8,781 bases of DNA, from assembly GCA_023425615.1 (NCBI GenBank), contig JAFACJ010000697.1, forward strand, positions 1-8,781. Reading direction: 5' to 3'. This stretch comes from Actinomycetes bacterium. GTDB lineage: Bacteria; Actinomycetota; Actinomycetes; Streptosporangiales; Streptosporangiaceae. Each line of letters begins with the position of its first letter. Position 1 is the stretch's first letter. Below are positions 1 to 5,811 of the stretch, piece after piece. The notes under the pieces were generated by a model that was given only the letters and a program-made list of their open reading frames with translations, searched no databases and had not been told where the DNA came from. The position numbers and the translations under genes are program-made.

Positions 1-1
1 G

Positions 2-568
2 CGCAAGGGCGGCAGGACCGCCTCCATGGCCCGCGCCTCGCTGGTGCAGAACGACGCGGTGCTGCTGGACGCGCTGGTGACGACCGGGACGCTCGACCCC
101 GCCGCCGAACCCGACTACGTGGGCGAGGCGCCGCCGCCGATGCCCGCACCCGAGGAGTGCCCGCCGGTGGGTCGCAACCGGCCGAAGAAGGGCTTCCCCG
201 CCCAGGTGGACATGCGGTTCGACCCGGCGGTGATGGGCTGGCTGGACGGCGAGCCGACGGGCCGCCCGGAGATGCGGGCGCACATCAGGCTGCGGGACGG
301 CGATGACCCCGACCCCTTCGTGCTGGCGCTGGCCATCGACGCGCTGATCCCCGTGGTGACGAACGCGGGCCGTCCCGGCTGGTCGCCGACCGTCGAGCTC
401 ACCTGGCATCTGCGCGCCCTGCCGGCGCCCGGATGGCTCGCCGTGCACGGCACGGGACGGATGGTGAGCCAGGGATGGTGCGATGAGAACGTGGAGGTCT
501 GGGACGCCGCCGGAAATCTGGTCGCACAGAGCAGACAACTCGCACGAGCCGCACGTACTCGCAAGTAA
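2..568 (+). CDS. Acyl-CoA thioesterase-like double-hotdog protein, 3' part (5' end outside window)
   Basis: The reading frame is already open at the left edge, in a run reading RKGGRTASMARASLVQN. The ATG at 26 is therefore probably an internal Met and the start lies upstream. The visible 188 residues resemble the C-terminal two thirds of the 4HBT_3/TesB-like thioesterase family, which has two fused hotdog domains and is usually about 260-280 residues. After a Pro-rich linker (around residues 35-55 counted from that Met), the second hotdog has a D-ALIP element and a typical closing strand, VWDAAGNLVAQSRQLA. Such proteins are expected to hydrolyse acyl-CoA thioesters in the cytosol; the substrate cannot be read from sequence. 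It ends with TAA 61 bp before murI on the same strand. Functional linkage to murI is doubtful because a regulatory-looking palindrome separates them. The family call is by recognised motifs, not by alignment. Confidence 0.8.
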   Translation, partial: RKGGRTASMARASLVQNDAVLLDALVTTGTLDPAAEPDYVGEAPPPMPAPEECPPVGRNRPKKGFPAQVDMRFDPAVMGWLDGEPTGRPEMRAHIRLRDGDDPDPFVLALAIDALIPVVTNAGRPGWSPTVELTWHLRALPAPGWLAVHGTGRMVSQGWCDENVEVWDAAGNLVAQSRQLARAARTRK

Positions 569-585
569 GGTTCCGATGTATCGAG

Positions 586-604
586 CGTCACACAATGTGT
601 GACG
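586..604. promoter_or_regulatory. Perfect 19-bp palindrome upstream of murI, candidate operator
   Basis: CGTCACACAATGTGTGACG is a perfect inverted repeat of two 9-nt arms around a central A at 595. It lies 26 nt before the murI ATG and 12 nt before a TAGCCT -10-like box at 616-621, so it covers the place where a -35 element would sit. The symmetry and position suggest a dimeric regulator binding site. As RNA it could form an 8-bp stem with an AAU loop, but no U-tract follows, so a terminator for the thioesterase gene is less likely. Confidence 0.55.
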
Positions 605-615
605 ACGACTTCGCA

Positions 616-621
616 TAGCCT
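616..621 (+). promoter_or_regulatory. Putative -10 box of murI, near-leaderless start
   Basis: TAGCCT matches the TANNNT -10 form common in actinobacteria and ends 8 nt before the murI ATG. Transcription would then begin at or within a few bases of the start codon. There is no good Shine-Dalgarno sequence (only AGGG at 622-625), which fits a leaderless or very short leader mRNA. No convincing -35 is visible at the right distance; that place is taken by the palindrome at 586-604. This is a motif-only prediction. Confidence 0.35.
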
Positions 622-629
622 AGGGCGTC

Positions 630-1451
630 ATGTCAGACGCGCCTATCGGGATCTTCGACAGCGGCTTCGGCGGGCTCACGGTGGCCAGGGCCGTACTGGA
701 CCAATTGCCCGGGGAGCCGATCCTCTATCTGGGCGACTCGGCGCGTCAGCCCTACGGGCCGCGGCCGATCGCCGAGGTCCGCGGATACGCCCTGGAGATG
801 CTCGACCAGCTCGTCAAAGAGGGCGTGAAGATGCTGGTGATCGCCTGCAACAGCGCCAGCTCGGCGATGCTGCGCGACGCGCGGGAGCGGTACGACGTGC
901 CGGTCGTCGAGGTGATCTTCCCGGCCGCGCGGAGGGCGGTGGCCGCCACCCGCAACGGCAAGGTCGGGCTGATCGCCACCCACGCCACCGTCACCAGCCG
1001 CGCCTACGACGACGCCTTCGCCATCGCCCCGCACATCGAGCTCACCAGCGCAGCCTGCCCCAGGTTCGTGGAGTTCGTGGAGAACGGCGTCACGATGAGC
1101 CGGGAGCTGCTCGACGTGGCGCACGAGTATCTGAGCCCGATCATCGAGGCGGGGTGCGACACCCTGATCCTCGGCTGCACGCACTACCCGCTGCTGACGG
1201 GTGTGATCTCCTACGTCGTCGGCGACGGGGTCACCCTGGTCTCCAGCGCCGATGAGACCGCCAAGGACGTCTACCGACTCCTGCACGACGGGGGACTGGC
1301 CCGCGCGGAGGCCGCCGCCCCACCCGTCCACCGGTTCCGCGCGACCGGTGACGCCGAGGTGTTCCGCGCGATCGGACGCCGCTTCCTCGGACCGGTGCTC
1401 GGCTATGTCGAGTCGCCTTCGGACACCAGCGTGTTCCGTCTCACCCCATGA
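630..1451 (+). CDS. murI: Glutamate racemase
   Basis: A 273-residue protein that interconverts L- and D-glutamate in the cytosol, supplying D-Glu for the second step of peptidoglycan stem-peptide assembly. It has the complete family signature: N-terminal [12 protein letters not shown] with Asp10-Ser11, the GDSARQPYG loop (35-43), VIACNSAS with catalytic Cys73, and LGCTHYPLL with catalytic Cys183 and His185. The late [10 protein letters not shown] helix is also present. ACNSAS rather than ACNTAS is also found in the mycobacterial enzyme. Length is normal. The ATG at 630 places the DSG motif at the expected distance from the N terminus. It heads the run murI – MBL-fold gene – rph – rdgB, with 25 bp to the next gene, so co-transcription is likely. 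Regulation may involve the palindrome just upstream. Confidence 0.97.
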   Translation: MSDAPIGIFDSGFGGLTVARAVLDQLPGEPILYLGDSARQPYGPRPIAEVRGYALEMLDQLVKEGVKMLVIACNSASSAMLRDARERYDVPVVEVIFPAARRAVAATRNGKVGLIATHATVTSRAYDDAFAIAPHIELTSAACPRFVEFVENGVTMSRELLDVAHEYLSPIIEAGCDTLILGCTHYPLLTGVISYVVGDGVTLVSSADETAKDVYRLLHDGGLARAEAAAPPVHRFRATGDAEVFRAIGRRFLGPVLGYVESPSDTSVFRLTP

Positions 1452-1476
1452 CCCACAGTAAGTAGAGGAGCTCCCC

Positions 1477-2223
1477 GTGCGGGTGACTGTGATCGGCTGC
1501 TCCGGCAGCTTCCCGGGGCCGGACAGCCCCGCCTCCTGCTACCTCCTGGAGGAGGAGGGCTACTCCCTCCTGCTGGACTTCGGCAATGGAGCGCTCGGCG
1601 CCTTGCAGCGCCATCACGACCTGTACGCCATCGACGCCATCGCGATCTCACACCTGCACGCCGATCACTGCATGGACCTGTGCGGGTACTACGTGGCGCG
1701 CAAGTACTGTCCGCACGGCGCCAAACCGAAGATCCCGGTGTTCGCGCCCGGGAACGCCGCGGTGCGGATGGCCGAGGCCTACGATCTCGAACTCAATCCC
1801 GGCATGACCGACACCTTTGACTTCACCGGCCTGGCCCGCAAGTTCGAGGCGGGCCCGTTCGAGATCATCTGTGAACCGGTCAACCACGTCATCGAGTCCT
1901 ACGGGTTCCGCATCACCTCCGCCGGGGGCGGCACGCTCGCCTACTCCGGCGACACCGGCCTGACCGAGACCCTGGTGCGCCTGGCCGAGGGCGCCGACCT
2001 GTTCCTGTGCGAGGCGTCCTTCCTGGAGGGCGACAACCCGCCGGACCTGCATCTGACGGCCAAGGAGGCGGCCGACTACGCCGAGCGGGCCGGGGTGGGA
2101 CGGCTGGTGCTCACGCATCTCGTGCCATGGAACGAAGAGGAGAAATCGCTCGTGGAGGCCAAGACCGGCGCCTACCGTGGACCGATCGATCTGGCCCGCA
2201 GCGGGGCCGTCTACCGGCTCTGA
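1477..2223 (+). CDS. Metallo-beta-lactamase-fold hydrolase, Rv1339-type (probable cyclic-nucleotide phosphodiesterase)
   Basis: A 248-residue MBL-fold protein. The metal ligands are visible: SHLHADH with His59, His61, Asp63 and His64, then His137 in NHVIES, Asp159 in YSGDTG, and His214 in LTHLVPW. These are the ligands of a dinuclear-metal phosphodiesterase in the RNase Z-like branch. Its place between murI and rph matches M. tuberculosis Rv1339, which has been reported to hydrolyse cAMP. That role is transferred by synteny and motif and is not proved here; tRNA 3'-processing-like or other phosphodiester substrates remain possible. The GTG start at 1477 is supported by GAGGAG (1465-1470) with a 6-nt spacer. 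The protein is intact, has no signal peptide and is presumably cytosolic. Confidence 0.85.
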   Translation: MRVTVIGCSGSFPGPDSPASCYLLEEEGYSLLLDFGNGALGALQRHHDLYAIDAIAISHLHADHCMDLCGYYVARKYCPHGAKPKIPVFAPGNAAVRMAEAYDLELNPGMTDTFDFTGLARKFEAGPFEIICEPVNHVIESYGFRITSAGGGTLAYSGDTGLTETLVRLAEGADLFLCEASFLEGDNPPDLHLTAKEAADYAERAGVGRLVLTHLVPWNEEEKSLVEAKTGAYRGPIDLARSGAVYRL

Positions 2224-2232
2224 ACGCACCGG

Positions 2233-2238
2233 TAGGCT
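2233..2238 (+). promoter_or_regulatory. Possible -10 box of rph (alternatively a weak ribosome binding site, GGTAGG)
   Basis: TAGGCT lies 6 nt before the ATG at 2245, the spacing expected for a leaderless actinobacterial transcript. The overlapping GGTAGG (2231-2236) could instead act as a weak Shine-Dalgarno with an 8-nt spacer. Either reading favours the ATG at 2245 over the GTG at 2239. No -35 is evident, because the region upstream is the end of the preceding gene. Confidence 0.3.
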
Positions 2239-2244
2239 GTGGCC

Positions 2245-2964
2245 ATGGCTCGCCCTGACGGTCGTGTGAACGACCAGCTCCGACATGTCCGTATCCAGCG
2301 CGGCTGGCTCGACCACGCGGAAGGCTCCGTGCTGGTGGAGTTCGGCGGCACCCGGGTGCTGTGCGCGGCCTCGGTGCAGGACTCGGTGCCGCGCTGGAGA
2401 CGGGACAGCGGCCTGGGCTGGCTGACCGCCGAGTACTCGATGCTGCCGCGCGCCACCAACACCCGCAACGAGCGGGAGTCGGTGCGCGGCAAGCTCGGAG
2501 GGCGCACCCAGGAGATCTCCCGGCTGATCGGGCGCTCCCTGCGGGCGTGCGTGGACTTCAAGGCGTTCGCCGGCAGCACCATCACCCTGGACTGCGATGT
2601 GCTGCAGGCAGACGGCGGCACCCGCACGGCCGCCATCACCGGCGCGTACGTGGCGCTCGCGGACGCCCTCACCTGGATGCGCGACCGCAAGCTGACCAAG
2701 GGCGACCCGCTCATCGCCTCGGTGTGCGCGGTCAGCGTCGGCGTCGTGGAGGGCGAGTCACGGCTCGACCTGTGCTACGAGGAGGACGTCAGGGCCGACA
2801 CCGACATGAACGTGGTGTGCACGGGCGACGGCAGGCTCATCGAGGTGCAGGGCACCGCCGAGGGCGTGCCCTTCTCCCGCGAGCAGCTGAACGAGCTGCT
2901 GGACCTGGCGCAGCTCGGCTGCGCCGACCTGTCGATGATGCAGAAGGAGGCGCTCGCGCGATGA
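2245..2964 (+). CDS. rph: Ribonuclease PH
   Basis: A 239-residue phosphorolytic 3'-5' exoribonuclease that trims nucleotides after the CCA end of tRNA precursors and acts on other structured RNA 3' ends. It normally forms a hexameric ring. Family landmarks are all present: N-terminal RPDGR, the [13 protein letters not shown] segment (57-68), [16 protein letters not shown] (86-101), phosphate-binding [12 protein letters not shown] (124-135), and the acidic YEED..AD.DMNVV catalytic block (178-191) with Asp181 and Asp187. The start is placed at ATG 2245, giving the usual MARPDGR N terminus; GTG 2239 would leave only 2 nt to the nearest purine-rich motif. The gene starts 21 bp after the MBL-fold gene, and its TGA overlaps the rdgB ATG (ATGA). 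Confidence 0.97.
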   Translation: MARPDGRVNDQLRHVRIQRGWLDHAEGSVLVEFGGTRVLCAASVQDSVPRWRRDSGLGWLTAEYSMLPRATNTRNERESVRGKLGGRTQEISRLIGRSLRACVDFKAFAGSTITLDCDVLQADGGTRTAAITGAYVALADALTWMRDRKLTKGDPLIASVCAVSVGVVEGESRLDLCYEEDVRADTDMNVVCTGDGRLIEVQGTAEGVPFSREQLNELLDLAQLGCADLSMMQKEALAR

Positions 2965-3560
2965 CGCGGGCGCTGGTGCTGGCCACCCGCAACCAGGGGA
3001 AGATCGTCGAGCTGCGGGACCTGCTCACCTCCTACCGGGTGGTGGGCCTGGAGGAGTACCCCGACGCCCCGGACGTCGCCGAGACCGAGCTCACCTTCGC
3101 CGGCAACGCCCTGCTCAAGGCGCGGGCGATCGCCGCGCACACCGGGCTCCCCGCCGTCTCCGACGACTCGGGCCTGTGCGTCGACGCCCTGAACGGCATG
3201 CCGGGCGTGCTGTCGGCACGCTGGTCGGGCCGGTTCGGCGCGGCACACCCCGGCGGCCGTGACACGGCCAACCTCGAACTCGTCCTCGACCAGCTCGCCG
3301 ACGTCCCCGACGAGGAGCGCTCCGCGCACTTCGTGTGCGCCGCGGCGATCGCCTACCCCGACGGACGCGAACACGTCGTGGAAGGCCGGATGGAAGGCCG
3401 CATCACCAGGGAGCCGCGCGGCACCGGCGGCTTCGGCTACGACCCCGTCTTCGAACTCGTCGAACAGGGCAGGACCACCGCGGAACTGACACCCCGTGAG
3501 AAGTCGGCGATCAGCCACCGCGGCCGCGCCTTCCGCGCTCTGGCCGCCTACCTGAGCTGA
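2961..3560 (+). CDS. rdgB: dITP/XTP pyrophosphatase (non-canonical purine NTPase), RdgB/HAM1 family
   Basis: A 199-residue enzyme that hydrolyses dITP, ITP and XTP to monophosphates plus pyrophosphate, keeping deaminated purines out of DNA and RNA. The sequence shows ATRNQGK at 8-14 (nucleotide binding), SDDSGL at 67-72 with the general-base Asp69, [11 protein letters not shown] (80-90), GFGYDPVF (157-164), Lys181 and SHR (185-187). This is a full-length set for the family. The ATG overlaps the rph stop by 4 nt, so translational coupling is expected. AAGGAGG at 2944-2950 inside rph serves as ribosome binding site with a 10-nt spacer. It is the last gene of the + strand cluster. No U-tailed terminator follows, only the structured repeats of the convergent intergenic region. 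Confidence 0.96.
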   Translation: MTRALVLATRNQGKIVELRDLLTSYRVVGLEEYPDAPDVAETELTFAGNALLKARAIAAHTGLPAVSDDSGLCVDALNGMPGVLSARWSGRFGAAHPGGRDTANLELVLDQLADVPDEERSAHFVCAAAIAYPDGREHVVEGRMEGRITREPRGTGGFGYDPVFELVEQGRTTAELTPREKSAISHRGRAFRALAAYLS

Positions 3561-3613
3561 GCCCCGCCCACCTGAGGACCGACCCCGATTCGCCGAGGCG
3601 CTTCGGCCGACCG

Positions 3614-3846
3614 CCGCTTCGCTGGGGGTGGGCTGCTCATCTGGTGGCGGCCTCCAGGCCCCGAAGTGCCCTGGTCGATCCTCGCTTCGCTGCGGTCGGC
3701 CTGTTTATCTGGGGGGTGCCCCCCAGATCCCCGAGGTGACCCGACCGATTCTCGCTTCGCTGCGGTCGGCCTGTTTATCTGGGGGGTGACCCCCAGATCC
3801 CCGAGGTGACCCGACCGATCCTCGCTTCGCTGCGGGCGGTCGGGTC
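3614..3846. repeat. 70-bp tandem repeat array with internal hairpins, between convergent genes
   Basis: Two copies at 3681-3750 and 3751-3820 differ at only two positions. A diverged copy of about 67 bp precedes them (3614-3680), and a partial copy begins at 3821 (CTCGCTTCGCTGCGG). Each near-identical unit starts with CTCGCTTCGC and holds an inverted repeat ATCTGGGGG...CCCCCAGAT: a 10-bp stem at 3707-3728 and a 9-bp stem at 3777-3798. A second inverted repeat, CCGACCG...CGGTCGG, spans unit boundaries (3741-3747 with 3763-3769). The array fills most of the 284 bp between rdgB and the - strand regulators. The structure could stop transcription from both sides, but there is no T-tract. It looks like a REP-type or species-specific intergenic repeat. 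Confidence 0.85.
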
Positions 3847-3847
3847 A
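3807..3847. terminator. 11-bp inverted repeat overlapping a stop codon, possible bidirectional transcription stop
   Basis: TGACCCGACCG (3807-3817) and CGGTCGGGTCA (3837-3847) are perfect reverse complements around a 19-nt loop. The right arm includes the stop codon of the - strand MEDS–ATPase gene (TGA, complement of 3845-3847). A GC-rich stem right at the end of this gene could act in 3'-end formation, but no U-run follows on either strand, so it is not a textbook intrinsic terminator. Confidence 0.35.
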
Positions 3848-4792
3848 GCAGACCATGCGCATCTGTACGCGGGTGCCGTGGTAGCCGGCTCGGATCTCCA
3901 GGAGGTCGACGAGCATGCGGGCGCTCCACAGGCCGAAGCCGCCGTCGGTCGCGGTCTCCGGGGGGAGGAAGCCGACCAGGCCGTCGGGGTGCCACAGGCC
4001 GGTGTCGGCGACCTCGCAGTGCAGCACCCTGTCGTGGCGCCAGATGCGGAACTCGATCGGCGGGGTGCCGTGGATCACCGCGTTGGCGGCGATCTCGTTG
4101 ACCGCCATGACGAGCGAGGTGGTCCGGTCCTCGGGCAGGCCCTCGCGGCGGGCACGCTCCTGGAGGAAGGCGCGCAGCGGGGCGAGGTCGAGGGAGGTCA
4201 GGCGCAGGCGCCGGGCGCCGTCGGGAACCTCGGGCAGCGGGAGCCTGTCGACGCCGGAACTGTAGCGCGCGGGATGGGCGTACCTGTCGTTGTAGGACGG
4301 GTAGGGGCCGTCCTCGAACAGCTCGGGATGGGTGCGCCTCGCCTCCTCGACGACGGGAGGCGGCACCCGCGAGCGGTCGTAGGAGCAGATGACACGGACA
4401 CCCGAACCGTTGAACACCGCGTTCACCAGCGCCTCGTAGCGGTACCACTCGCGGTACTCCCACTCCTGGAACCGCGAACTCCAGTCGAGCTCGGCCAGGG
4501 CGCGCACCCGTCGCGGGCGCGCGCCGACCACCACGTCCTGGTAGGTGGCGATGGTGCGGACCGGGTGCTGGTAGAAGCCGACCGCGTCGAGGAAAGTCAC
4601 CTCGGTGCCGTCCGATCCCAGGCACTCCCGCAGCGCGTCATGGCGGGCCGCGGGGACGACGGCCAGGACGTGGTCGTCGTCCTCCAGACCGCCGCGCAGG
4701 AACGGGACGGCGGTGTCGAGGAACTCGGTGATCCCGCCGTGCAGCAGGGCCTGGTGGATGAAGGGGGAGGGATCCGAGGGGTCAGGGCTCAC
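3845..4792 (-). CDS. MEDS-domain anti-sigma factor kinase (RsbA/RsbW-like), module 2
   Basis: A 315-residue two-domain protein. Residues about 10-180 form a MEDS (DcmR-type sensory) domain, with EFLDTAVPFL near the start and EARRTHPELFEDGPYPSYNDRYA near its end. Residues about 200-315 form a GHKL/HATPase_c_2 domain: N-box AVNEIAANAVIHG with Glu233 and Asn237, the ATP-binding D263-T-G265, and GGFGLWSARML (284-294). This layout matches the actinobacterial RsbA family of anti-sigma regulators, which bind and inhibit a sigma factor or phosphorylate a STAS partner. Start is GTG at 4792, overlapping the upstream MEDS–STAS stop (GTGA). GGAGG (complement of 4801-4805) gives an 8-nt spacer. It is soluble, with no membrane segment. 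The sigma target is not in the window. It is a paralogue of the protein at 5812-6732. Confidence 0.85.
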   Translation of the reverse strand: MSPDPSDPSPFIHQALLHGGITEFLDTAVPFLRGGLEDDDHVLAVVPAARHDALRECLGSDGTEVTFLDAVGFYQHPVRTIATYQDVVVGARPRRVRALAELDWSSRFQEWEYREWYRYEALVNAVFNGSGVRVICSYDRSRVPPPVVEEARRTHPELFEDGPYPSYNDRYAHPARYSSGVDRLPLPEVPDGARRLRLTSLDLAPLRAFLQERARREGLPEDRTTSLVMAVNEIAANAVIHGTPPIEFRIWRHDRVLHCEVADTGLWHPDGLVGFLPPETATDGGFGLWSARMLVDLLEIRAGYHGTRVQMRMVC

Positions 4793-5679
4793 GAGGCGGA
4801 CCTCCAGCCCTGGCCGCGGGTGATGCCGGGGAGCCGGTGGAAACCCACCATCTCGATCACGTTCTCCAGTTCGGGTGTGGGGTTGTCCAAGACGAGCCCG
4901 TTGCCCCGGGTGAGGGTGAGCGCGTGCGTGCTCAGGAGGTTCAGGGTACCCAGATCGATGAACCTGAGGTTCGCCAATTCCAGATGTACCTCGCTGCCCG
5001 GATCGCTCACGGCGGTGAGAGTGCGGGTGAAGACATGGTGGCGCGCTCCGTCGATCTCCCCTTCCAAGCGCAGGCCGTGGGGAGCGTACGTCCGGATCAT
5101 GCGGAGCACGCCGTCGTCGTACTCGGGATTCACTTCGACGAATACCTCATGGTGGTTCTGGAGCGCGGTGAGCGCCTCGGGAGCACAGCGGCGGCGGTCC
5201 ACCTGGCAGAGCGCGGTGATGAGGGTGCTGGGCCCGACCAGCTCCTCCAGCCCGCAGTCGCAGTCGAGCAGGAACCGGTCGCCGCCGGGGAGCCCGGCGG
5301 CCCAGGTCATGTCCGCGGTGATGCGGATGCGGTGGAAGCGCTGGCGCAGGGCGAGGGAGATCTCCTGCTCCAGGGTCTTGGCGAGTGCGGAGGGATGGCC
5401 GCGCCCGTCACGGGAGCAGGCACGGTACCACGGGATCACCGACAGATGGTCGGCCTCGGCGAAGGGCGTGGCGTCGATCTGATGGAAGGACAGCAGACCG
5501 GGCAGGTCACGCGGGCGGGTGCCGTCGGCCACGTAGATGACCTTCTCGCCCGCGTCCAGCCCGTCGTAGACGAAGTCACCGACGATGCGCCGCTGTTCGT
5601 CGGGATGGGAGTAGGCCAGCCATGCGTGGTCGCCGGACCGGAGTTCACCGACCGCACGCTGCGTGCACCAGGTGACCAT
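4789..5679 (-). CDS. MEDS–STAS anti-sigma factor antagonist-like protein, module 2
   Basis: A 296-residue protein. The MEDS domain fills about residues 10-195: SGDHAWLAY with HPDEQ, KVIYVAD, ITADMTWA, ALCQVDRRRCAPE and the NHHEVFVEVNP end. It is followed by a STAS domain (about 202-285) starting GLRLEGEID and ending GFHRLPGI. STAS proteins of the SpoIIAA/RsbV type sequester an anti-sigma kinase when unphosphorylated. The usual phospho-acceptor motif DSSGL is here DLGTL (242-246), so the classical serine is Gly244. The ATG at 5679 has AGGAGG (complement of 5684-5689) 4 nt upstream. Its TGA overlaps the GTG of the next gene by 4 nt, so the two proteins are translationally coupled and probably partners. 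It is a diverged paralogue of the protein at 6732-7601. Confidence 0.85.
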   Translation of the reverse strand: MVTWCTQRAVGELRSGDHAWLAYSHPDEQRRIVGDFVYDGLDAGEKVIYVADGTRPRDLPGLLSFHQIDATPFAEADHLSVIPWYRACSRDGRGHPSALAKTLEQEISLALRQRFHRIRITADMTWAAGLPGGDRFLLDCDCGLEELVGPSTLITALCQVDRRRCAPEALTALQNHHEVFVEVNPEYDDGVLRMIRTYAPHGLRLEGEIDGARHHVFTRTLTAVSDPGSEVHLELANLRFIDLGTLNLLSTHALTLTRGNGLVLDNPTPELENVIEMVGFHRLPGITRGQGWRSAS

Positions 5680-5719
5680 GCTCCCTCCTGGGTGAAGTGG
5701 CGGGAATGCGTTCCTTCAC

Positions 5720-5743
5720 GTGACCAAGCGTACGCCCGGTCAC
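5720..5743. promoter_or_regulatory. 24-bp imperfect palindrome upstream of module 2, candidate operator
   Basis: Arms GTGACC (5720-5725) and GGTCAC (5738-5743) flank the 8-bp perfect palindrome GCGTACGC (5728-5735). Together they form one dyad centred between 5731 and 5732, with 20 of 24 positions paired; only the AA/CC pairs at 5726-5727 and 5736-5737 break it. It lies 41-64 nt upstream of the MEDS–STAS start codon. A smaller palindrome TCACGTGA (5716-5723) overlaps its edge. The placement suits control of a promoter within the 132-bp spacer between the modules, but no clear -35/-10 pair was recognised. Confidence 0.45.
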
Positions 5744-5755
5744 CGACATTGTCGG
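5743..5755. promoter_or_regulatory. 13-bp palindrome in the inter-module spacer
   Basis: CCGACATTGTCGG is a perfect inverted repeat with a central T at 5749. Allowing one bulged G it extends outward to TCACC...GGGTGA. It abuts the 24-bp dyad and lies 64-76 nt upstream of the module 2 start. It could be a second operator or an RNA hairpin downstream of the MEDS–ATPase gene of module 1. No U-tract follows on the - strand. Confidence 0.35.
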
Positions 5756-5793
5756 GTGAGTCACGACAGGCGAACGGGGAAAATCGTGAGCAT

Positions 5794-5810
5794 TGCATAT
5801 GCACATGCAT
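5794..5810. promoter_or_regulatory. AT-richer overlapping palindromes just after the module 1 stop
   Basis: TGCATATGCA (5794-5803) is a perfect 10-bp palindrome. It overlaps ATGCACATGCAT (5799-5810), a pair of 5-nt arms around CA. The stretch is much richer in A/T than the surroundings and begins 1 bp beyond the stop codon of the - strand gene ending at 5812. Low GC plus overlapping dyads suggests a promoter-proximal protein binding site upstream of module 2, but this is inference from pattern alone. Confidence 0.35.
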
Positions 5811-5811
5811 T

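Noticed and set aside
586..604. Intrinsic terminator of the thioesterase gene
   Set aside because: The hairpin is possible, but no T-tract follows and the position over the murI promoter fits an operator better.
2239..2244. GTG at 2239 as the rph start
   Set aside because: The ATG at 2245 gives the standard MARPDGR N terminus and better spacing to GGTAGG or to the TAGGCT box.
2361..3560. A longer protein made of an rph-region reading plus RdgB (399 codons)
   Set aside because: The first 200 residues are the wrong frame of rph. RdgB starts at 2961, with its own ribosome binding site and a normal N terminus.
3614..3846. CRISPR array
   Set aside because: The repeated units are directly abutting 70-bp copies with no unique spacers, and no cas genes are nearby.
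3806..5482. Long open frame on the + strand (558 codons) opposite the MEDS genes
   Set aside because: It is the antisense of two genes with clear MEDS, STAS and ATPase motifs. Its translation is low-complexity Val/Gly/Arg-rich text with no recognisable domain, typical of GC-rich shadow frames.
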